From Fidelibacterota bacterium (GTDB lineage: Bacteria > Fidelibacterota > UBA2242 > B5-G15), in NCBI GenBank assembly GCA_003645825.1, contig QNCQ01000161.1, positions 1-5,009 of the forward strand: 5,009 bases of DNA, written 5' to 3'. The notes beneath the pieces are model-generated. The model had not been told where the DNA came from and ran no database searches. It saw only the letters and a list, made by a program, of their open reading frames with translations. Below are positions 1 to 5,009 of this stretch, piece by piece (the first letter of the stretch is position 1; each line of letters starts with the position of its first letter). The position numbers and the translations under genes were made by a program.

Positions 1-2
1 AT

Positions 3-620
3 CCCTTATCGCTCTATGATAAAGAGATAATTATGACCAATGGGAGTTCGGTCTTCGGAAGGGTTGTGTATCAGGATGATGAGGTAATAAAGGTGGAAAC
101 ATTAATTGGTTACCTTGTGCTAAGGAGGTCCGATGTAGTGCGAATTGTGTCGAATACGAAGAGCCAGCCTGAAGAATATGTTATCCCGGAGGAGGCTGAA
201 ACCTCTCTTCAAAGCGGCAAGGTGGGTGGGTATACTCAGCCTGTGTTCATCCCGAGAGCAGAGGCTGAGAGGGCGGTAAAACCTTCGAAGGGCCAGGCAA
301 ACTGTGTGCTGGTAGGTTCGATCAAGGAAAGAAAAGATAAATCAGGGAACACAATTCTGTACGGGGAAGTGAAAAATATTGGCACTCGAAGGGCGGACTT
401 TGTGAAGATAAATTTTGTGTTTCGCAAAGATTGGAGTGGGGGTACAGATATAAAAACTACCTTTGTTGAGGGTTCTACATATACTTTTGAAAAGACAGGG
501 ATAACCTCTAACAATTCTCTTCAGCCAGGGGAAACAGGTAGGTTTGAGCTCGTGCTACCGCACGACTTTGGACCTTTTATTGGTTATTCTTATAACATAG
601 AATGGGAGTATTACGACTAA
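3..620 (+). CDS. FxLYD-domain envelope protein, 5' truncated by the window edge
   Basis: Function is not assigned. The frame is open from base 3 with no stop upstream, so the gene very likely starts outside the window. ATG 33 has only a weak AAGAG upstream and falls inside a recognisable beta-repeat (an 'I-x-M/L-x-NGS-x-x-x-G-x-VV' stretch followed by 'DDE-x-I-x-VET' and 'RRSDVVRI'), which in secreted proteins of this kind continues to the N-terminal side. Counting from Met33, residues 1-40 are this small beta unit and 41-90 a polar, E/P-rich linker. Residues 91-192 resemble an FxLYD-type immunoglobulin-like domain: 'GEVKNIG', then 'FVKINFVF', then 'SLQPGETGRFEL', with a Tyr-rich end. Such domains are usually on the outer side of the cytoplasmic membrane. 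The signal peptide, if any, lies outside the window. The stop codon overlaps the start of the next gene (TAATG), so the two are probably translationally coupled. Family assignment is by motif pattern only. Confidence 0.75.
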   Translation, partial: PLSLYDKEIIMTNGSSVFGRVVYQDDEVIKVETLIGYLVLRRSDVVRIVSNTKSQPEEYVIPEEAETSLQSGKVGGYTQPVFIPRAEAERAVKPSKGQANCVLVGSIKERKDKSGNTILYGEVKNIGTRRADFVKINFVFRKDWSGGTDIKTTFVEGSTYTFEKTGITSNNSLQPGETGRFELVLPHDFGPFIGYSYNIEWEYYD

Positions 621-1372
621 TGGTCAGAGTTGTTGTCGCTGTACTGTCTATAGCATTTTTTGTATCGGTCTGGGCCCAAAGTGTTGATAAGGAGCTTGAG
701 GAAAAAAGGAAGGAGCTTGAAAAAAAGGCCGTTGAAATTCTGGATCTGAGGTCTGCACTTATAATTCAGCAGGCAGAACTGGAACAGTTAAGGGCGGAAC
801 TGGAGAGGTTGAAGTCGCAGAATCAGCTTCTTTGTGATTCACTTAAAGGGAAAGAAGCAGAGATAAGGAATCTTAAAGGGTTGATCAGGGCGATTCGGGA
901 AGATAAAAAGTTCTCAAGAGCTATTCTCGAGAATATAAAATTCTCTCCCGGGTCTGATACAGGGGAAGCTGTAAGGGAGATAAGCGCTCAGGAATATAGC
1001 TCAATTTACAGCGAGGCTTTGAGCCTTTATTTTGCTAAGGAATATAAATCCAGTATTGAAAAGTTCAGATACCTGGTATCGGTTGACAGGACGCATCCAC
1101 TGGCAGACAACGCTCAGTACTGGTTGGGGGAGTGTTATTATTCGATGGAGAGGTATGATGAGGCGATTTCTGCCTTTGAGGCGGTACCGGATCTGGGTGA
1201 TGGGAACAAAACTGATGCAGCGCTTTTTAAAATCGCTCTCGGTTATCTTAAACTGGGAGATAGAAAGAAAGCTGAGGAAACTTTCAGAAAACTTAGAATG
1301 GTCTGCCCTGAGAGTAAATTGATAGAGAGAGCAAAAGAGTATTTGAATCTTGGAAAATCTTTTCGGGAATGA
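620..1372 (+). CDS. CpoB/YbgF-like periplasmic coiled-coil TPR protein
   Basis: 250 residues from ATG 620. Residues 1-19 are a signal peptide with a V-W-A cleavage site before QS. Residues about 22-95 form a charged coiled coil: heptads such as KELEEKR/KELEKKA are encoded by an 11-base direct repeat at 689-699 and 710-720, 21 bases apart. Residues about 125-247 form TPR-like helices with the CpoB/YbgF signature 'ADNAQYWLGECYY', then 'YDEAISAFEAV' and 'ALFKIALGYLKLGDRKKAEETF'. This order (signal, trimerising coiled coil, C-terminal TPRs) is that of CpoB, which links the Tol-Pal motor to cell-wall synthesis at division. No tol or pal gene is visible, so the name is a fold match rather than a proven role. 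I prefer ATG 620 over the in-frame ATG 602: a GGGAG at 604-608 precedes 620, while nothing like a ribosome site precedes 602. The TAATG overlap suggests coupling to the preceding gene. Confidence 0.85.
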   Translation: MVRVVVAVLSIAFFVSVWAQSVDKELEEKRKELEKKAVEILDLRSALIIQQAELEQLRAELERLKSQNQLLCDSLKGKEAEIRNLKGLIRAIREDKKFSRAILENIKFSPGSDTGEAVREISAQEYSSIYSEALSLYFAKEYKSSIEKFRYLVSVDRTHPLADNAQYWLGECYYSMERYDEAISAFEAVPDLGDGNKTDAALFKIALGYLKLGDRKKAEETFRKLRMVCPESKLIERAKEYLNLGKSFRE

Positions 1373-1375
1373 AGT

Positions 1376-1609
1376 GTGATGTTTTTGGGTCTAAAGTTTA
1401 TGCATCAGAGAAATAAAAGTTTTGAGAGGGAGTCTTCCACCCCTTCTGGGAATGGCGTTGCTGTTAAACCCGCATACGAGGGGAAAGGCAACGGCTCCCT
1501 CTCTTTCCCTTTTTTCAGGATGTCAGCAATGTATTTTACCAAAACGCTGAAAAATAAAAATTGGAAAAATTGGAAAGATATGGTTAATTATACACCGAGG
1601 CAGAAGTAA
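1376..1609 (+). CDS. Doubtful small ORF (77 codons), no recognisable family
   Basis: A GTG start at 1376 (or ATG 1379) lies 3 bases after the CpoB-like stop, behind a weak GGGAA at 1365-1369. Its TAA overlaps the ATG of the next gene (TAATG). This tight fit, and AGA/AGG arginine codons like those of the neighbours, argue for a real gene. Against it, I recognise no domain, signal peptide or membrane segment, and the product is rich in Lys, Asn and Ser with a low-complexity tail containing two KNW units. The middle also coincides with nested inverted repeats and a terminator-like hairpin (1424-1515), which a coding function does not explain. It may be an untranslated leader or intergenic element that happens to stay open. 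Even if it is untranslated, the gap it fills is only 236 bases. Confidence 0.25.
   Translation: MMFLGLKFMHQRNKSFERESSTPSGNGVAVKPAYEGKGNGSLSFPFFRMSAMYFTKTLKNKNWKNWKDMVNYTPRQK
1424..1503 (+). ncRNA. Candidate structured leader RNA (nested inverted repeats)
   Basis: An outer stem pairs 1424-1434 (GAGAGGGAGTC) with 1493-1503 (GGCTCCCTCTC): 11 pairs including one G-U. Directly inside it, GTTGC at 1457-1461 pairs with GCAAC at 1488-1492. Two short C/G hairpins are possible within: CCC 1441-1443 with GGG 1448-1450, and CCC 1469-1471 with GGG in 1480-1483. The outer stem and the downstream terminator-like hairpin cannot form together without a pseudoknot, because the terminator's 5' arm lies inside the outer loop and the 3' arms meet at C1503. 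That is an antiterminator/terminator-like arrangement in front of the outer-membrane/motAB operon. I do not see the conserved cores of TPP, FMN, SAM-I, cobalamin or either c-di-GMP riboswitch. It could also be a remnant of a palindromic repeat element. No covariation evidence is available from one sequence. Confidence 0.35.
1481..1515 (+). terminator. Terminator-like hairpin with T6 tail
   Basis: GGGAAAG (1481-1487) pairs perfectly with CTTTCCC (1503-1509), optionally extended by a G-U pair at 1488/1502. It is followed immediately by TTTTTT (1510-1515). The loop of 15 bases is large for an intrinsic terminator. On the + strand it would end transcripts coming from the CpoB-like gene, or act as an attenuator for the downstream operon. 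The opposite strand has no T-run after the stem, so the element is directional. Confidence 0.5.
1558..1575 (+). repeat. Short tandem repeat, 2 x 9 bases (AAATTGGAA)
   Basis: Two exact adjacent copies of AAATTGGAA occupy 1558-1566 and 1567-1575, just upstream of the start region of the large envelope gene. If the small ORF is translated, the unit keeps the frame and gives two KNW units. It may equally be simple AT-rich spacer sequence. Confidence 0.6.
1597..1600 (+). promoter_or_regulatory. Ribosome binding site deciding ATG 1609
   Basis: GAGG lies 8 bases before ATG 1609 but 14 before the second in-frame ATG at 1615, so 1609 is the better start for the envelope gene. Confidence 0.6.
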
Positions 1610-2949
1610 TGTATATGAGAAAAAAGTATTGCCTCATAGTTTTAGTTGTTCTGGTTTTTGTTGCTACTGTGAGTGCCTCTGTAACCAGGGTTGCGTTTAG
1701 CAAACCTGGTTACATGATAAAGATACCCACCAGTAGTGTATATCCTACTCCATATATTTTTAGGACAGGATTTTCTACAGAGATTTTCCGATTGATAGAT
1801 TCCTTAAATGTTTCTAAAGCTGTTTATTTTGATGCTGATCTAACAAACACTTTCAAGCTTGGATTGACATCCATACAGGGAGTTAGCGGTTCACCTCCGG
1901 TTGAGTTTGGTATACATGTTCAGAAAAAGTTTTTTATTTACAACAATGTTAGCTTTACAGCAGGTGTTCACGATTTTGTTTTTCAACAGGGCAATAGCAA
2001 AATGGATCTTGATACGAAGACAATCTCTCTGTTTGGTGTAATAAGCAACGAGAAAGTTTACGAGTACTATTCGTTTAATTCTTATATAGGATTTGGGACG
2101 GGTGCTTTTGCTAAGGTTTACACTGATACTACCAAGAAGAAATCAAGGACAGGCATATTTGCCGGCTTTTTGCTCAGGACGGCTGCAATGAAAGAAAGGG
2201 GGGGGCTTGATATTCTTGCGGAATATGATGGCAATGGTATAAATGTGGCTGTAAGGATTCCATTGAGTACTGATTATAAATTGAATATCGGTATAACTCA
2301 TCTGGAGAATTTGCCTGAGTTTGGGGAAAGGTGTAAGTATAATTCACCGGGTATTATCTTCGGAGTTGATTTTGTAGTTCCGAGGATGAGCAAGAGCGAG
2401 ATAAGGACAAGGGTGGTAAAAGGTGCCCCCGGAGAAGAAGTAAGAAAAGCGTTGAGTATAGAGGAATACTACGCGGAGAAACTTGACTCCACTATTAAGG
2501 CTGCTGATCTGGAGATAGCAAGACTTAGAGATTCTCTTAGGTTGTATGAAAATCAGATTAAATTTTTAACAAGTCAGGTGACTTATTTACGACAGAAGGT
2601 CGGGGTACTCGAGGATTCTTTGAGGACTATTAAGCTTGCAAAGTATGCTCTGGAAAGGAATACGAATATAGCACTTAGGCATCTTTCGAGGTCCCTTAAA
2701 TTCTTCTATGAAGGCGATTATATAGGTGCTTTGAAAGAGGTGGAGGCAGCTATAGAATTGAATCCGAATTTAGCCTTGGCTTATGCAAGAAGAGGATCTA
2801 TTTATTACAAGTTAGGAGATATAGAGAGGGCAACTTTAAATTGGAATCTTGCCTTGAAATTGGATCCGGATTACGAAGATGTGAGGAACATTTTAAAAGC
2901 TATGCGAGAGTACAGACTGAGAAGTGTTAGGGAATTAAAAAAAGAATAG
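1609..2949 (+). CDS. Probable outer-membrane beta-barrel protein with periplasmic coiled coil and TPR domain
   Basis: 446 residues of unknown function. Residues 1-23 are a signal peptide (basic MYMRKK, hydrophobic core, cleavage after VSA). Residues about 25-258 are beta-rich, with alternating hydrophobic and polar residues, many Phe/Tyr/Gly and turns, e.g. 'IGFGTGAFAKVY', 'TGIFAGFLLR' and 'GINVAVRIPLS'. This reads as a small outer-membrane barrel, ending at 'GIIFGVDFVVP'. Residues about 285-345 form a Leu-rich coiled coil. Residues 353-386 and 387-420 are two TPRs, each ending in a 'LNP' or 'LDP' turn, with 'AYARRGSIYYKLGDIERA' diagnostic. The coiled coil and TPRs should lie in the periplasm, ready to bind envelope partners. 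motA begins 7 bases downstream, so the gene very likely shares the motor operon. A G8 run at codons 198-200 could switch the gene off. The barrel call is by composition and pattern; other beta-rich exported folds are possible. Confidence 0.75.
   Translation: MYMRKKYCLIVLVVLVFVATVSASVTRVAFSKPGYMIKIPTSSVYPTPYIFRTGFSTEIFRLIDSLNVSKAVYFDADLTNTFKLGLTSIQGVSGSPPVEFGIHVQKKFFIYNNVSFTAGVHDFVFQQGNSKMDLDTKTISLFGVISNEKVYEYYSFNSYIGFGTGAFAKVYTDTTKKKSRTGIFAGFLLRTAAMKERGGLDILAEYDGNGINVAVRIPLSTDYKLNIGITHLENLPEFGERCKYNSPGIIFGVDFVVPRMSKSEIRTRVVKGAPGEEVRKALSIEEYYAEKLDSTIKAADLEIARLRDSLRLYENQIKFLTSQVTYLRQKVGVLEDSLRTIKLAKYALERNTNIALRHLSRSLKFFYEGDYIGALKEVEAAIELNPNLALAYARRGSIYYKLGDIERATLNWNLALKLDPDYEDVRNILKAMREYRLRSVRELKKE
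2198..2205 (+). repeat. Poly-G tract (G8) inside the envelope protein gene
   Basis: Eight consecutive G occur in frame, encoding part of R-G-G near residue 198. One extra G brings a TGA within two codons. One G fewer reads into a TAA about a dozen codons later. Either change would remove the end of the barrel and the whole coiled-coil/TPR part. Such tracts in surface-protein genes are classic slipped-strand phase-variation sites, though sequencing or assembly error is also possible at this kind of run. Confidence 0.8.
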
Positions 2950-2952
2950 GGG
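2948..2952 (+). promoter_or_regulatory. Ribosome binding site of motA overlapping the upstream stop
   Basis: AGGGG overlaps the TAG stop of the preceding gene and sits 4 bases before ATG 2957. The spacing is short, so translation of motA may depend on ribosomes finishing the upstream gene. Confidence 0.5.
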
Positions 2953-2956
2953 CAGT

Positions 2957-3748
2957 ATGGATATAGCAAGTTTGTTAGGTATTTTGGCGGGTACGGGGCT
3001 GATTTTAATGGGGATTTATCAGCTTACCCCTAATTTTTTGATTTTTGTTAGCTTGCCCAGTTTCCTAATAGTTGTAGGTGGATCACTGGCAGCTACGATG
3101 ATAAGCTTTTCAATGGGAGAGGTGCTTGGAATAATAAAGTCGGCTATTGCTGTTTTCAGACGCGAGAAAATTAAGATGGCAGCTCTTGTTGATAACATTG
3201 TGGATCTTGCTCCTGTGGCCAGGAAAAGTATGCAAGACCTTGAAAAAGAAATCCCGAGTATCTCGGATCCTTTTCTAAGGGACGGGATTCAGATGATTGT
3301 GGATGGTTATAACAAGGAAGAGATACGCACGATTCTTGAGACACGTATTATAAACAGGAATCAGCGGGAAAAGGCGGAAGCTAACGTGTTGAGAACGATG
3401 GGGAAGTTTTCTCCTGCATTTGGAATGATTGGTACTCTTATTGGTCTTGTGGTTATGTTATATGGGATGAGTGAGTTTTCCGCTGCGGGCGAAGATCCAA
3501 TGAAGACACTTGGAGCAGGAATGGGCGCTGCGCTTATAACTACCTTTTATGGTGTTATTCTTGCAAATCTTGTATTCAACCCAATGGCCGTTAAATTTGA
3601 GTCAAGGATTGAAAAGAGGAACATGCTACAAAGGATGCTTATAGAGGGGGTTATGCTGCTTCACGATAGAAAACATCCTCTGATTGTTAGGGAGAGATTA
3701 AACTCTTATTTAAGACCCCGTGAGTGGAAAAAACCTGAGGAAAGTTAA
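2957..3748 (+). CDS. motA: MotA-type stator subunit of an ion-driven motor
   Basis: Inner-membrane stator protein that, with MotB, lets H+ or Na+ flow and turns it into force. The 263 residues match the MotA/PomA length range. Four membrane segments are visible: about 3-22, 28-50, 153-172 and 186-207, with a cytoplasmic loop of about 100 residues between the second and third. Hallmarks are 'FSPAFGMIGTLIGLVVML' in segment 3 and 'TTFYGVILANLVFNPMA' in segment 4. Pro153 and Pro209 match the two conserved prolines near the channel. The C-terminal 'EGVMLL' and 'RERLNSYL' regions also fit. The loop carries charged residues (about R124, E128, R130) where MotA contacts the rotor protein FliG; exact equivalence needs an alignment. 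The gene lies between the envelope-protein gene and motB. Ion type cannot be called with confidence. Confidence 0.95.
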   Translation: MDIASLLGILAGTGLILMGIYQLTPNFLIFVSLPSFLIVVGGSLAATMISFSMGEVLGIIKSAIAVFRREKIKMAALVDNIVDLAPVARKSMQDLEKEIPSISDPFLRDGIQMIVDGYNKEEIRTILETRIINRNQREKAEANVLRTMGKFSPAFGMIGTLIGLVVMLYGMSEFSAAGEDPMKTLGAGMGAALITTFYGVILANLVFNPMAVKFESRIEKRNMLQRMLIEGVMLLHDRKHPLIVRERLNSYLRPREWKKPEES

Positions 3749-5009
3749 CAAAAATGTATGAGGAGAAAAATATAGAGATAACAAGTGAGGAGAAAGAAGA
3801 ACAGCCGTGGCTTTTAACCTACGGTGATATGATGACTTTGCTTCTGACCTTTTTCGTTTTGCTTTTTTCGATGTCTACGATAGACCCTGTAAAACTGGAA
3901 ATGTTTAGTAATTCTATGGGGAAAGCGCTTGGGAAGAAGAAGACCAAAACTTATTCGCTGAGTGAAATTTATAAACAGGTAGTACAGGTTGTTGAACAGG
4001 AGAACCTGAAAGATGTAATTGAGGTGGAGACGAGTCCTCGTGGTGTTGCTATAAAAATACCGAGTGAAATTACCTTTGAATCTGGAAGTGCTGTTCTTGA
4101 TCCCCGTATATATCCTATTCTGGATAAGCTGGAGCCTCTTATAAGGAAATCGGTTTTTCCCATTGCTGTGGAGGGGCATACTGATAATGTTCCTATAACT
4201 TCCAATACCTATCCCTCCAACTGGGAGCTGTCTTCGGCAAGAGCATGTGAGGTGGTGAAGTATTACATAAGAAGAGGAGTGGACCCGAAGAGATTTCAGG
4301 CGATCGGATATGCCTACACGAGACCACGAGCTCCGGGGAAAACTATTGAGGAAGCCAATTCTACGGAGGCCAAAAGGGCTCAAAATAGAAGGGTAGAAAT
4401 TGTGTTTTTGACAATGGAGTGATTTTATGAGGAGAAAATAAAATGAAAAAGATTGCTTTAAGTGTATTGCTTGTAGTTTTGTTTGTATCAGGTTTATATC
4501 AGCAAACTGAGCATATATCCTATTATTCCCAGAAAATTATGCTGGAAAATACTATTAAGGAACGCATTAATGAAGCTCTGAGCAAGATTTTAGATGAAGT
4601 CAAATACATTGTGGATGTAAATATAGAACTTGAGTACAAATTGCCTGAGTCCGGGGAACAAGCGGCAATTCCTTCCGGGCAAGAGACTGAAAAAGAACAG
4701 GAGTCAGAATCTTATTTGCCATTACCTGGGTTTGAGTCCCCTGGACCTGCGGTGGAAAAGAAGGGAAAATCTGCCGAAGGGGGGAAAAGTGGAGGTGTTG
4801 CCGCTACTTCAATACCCGTTATTAAGCGTCAGGTTATAAATGTTCTTCTTGAGGAAGGGGTTTCACCTGACATAATTGAAAGTGTGAGAGAAGTGGCTGC
4901 CGTGCCCTCTCAATTTGATAAGTCTAGGGGTGATGAACTGATAATACAGACTGCTCCTTTTAAAGAAAAAAGAGATCAGGCCAAAGCAGAAGCTTTGATA
5001 CTAAAGAAC

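Overview
The window is a one-way (+ strand) gene cluster from what looks like a diderm (Gram-negative-type) bacterium. Evidence for an outer membrane is an exported beta-rich protein, a CpoB/YbgF-like periplasmic protein and a MotB with an OmpA-like peptidoglycan-binding domain. Coding DNA is AT-rich and arginine is mostly AGA/AGG. The protein mix is not close to a model species. An uncultured candidate-phylum bacterium is a reasonable guess, but the sequence alone does not fix the taxonomy.

Layout. (1) 3-620: 3' part of a gene with an N-terminal small beta-repeat region and a C-terminal FxLYD-like beta-sandwich; it is open at the left edge. (2) 620-1372: exported coiled-coil plus TPR protein of the CpoB/YbgF type, coupled to gene 1 through a TAATG overlap. 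(3) 1373-1608: a 236-base gap holding a doubtful 77-codon ORF. On the same bases lies a nested set of inverted repeats that includes a terminator-like hairpin with a T6 tract, so this is a candidate attenuator or structured leader. (4) 1609-2949: a protein with signal peptide, beta-rich (probable outer-membrane barrel) domain, coiled coil and two TPRs; an in-frame G8 tract is a candidate phase-variation switch. (5) 2957-3748 motA. (6) 3754-4422 motB. (7) 4443 to the right edge: a signal/anchor protein whose visible part matches only the third ring-building domain and beta-collar insertion of flagellar FliF. The last four genes are 5-20 bases apart and probably form one operon.

How they may work together. 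MotA/MotB form an ion-driven inner-membrane stator anchored to peptidoglycan. In flagella they push FliG on the FliF ring. Here the partner visible next door is a reduced, periplasm-facing FliF-like ring domain, and the gene upstream is an envelope protein with periplasmic coiled-coil/TPR parts. CpoB-like TPR proteins elsewhere work with the MotAB-related TolQR motor. My inference is that the cluster encodes either an unusual flagellar motor accessory or a non-flagellar, MotAB-powered trans-envelope machine (compare Tol-Pal or Agl-Glt gliding). Only the gene neighbourhood supports this here; the fliF/fliG/fliM content of the genome would decide it.
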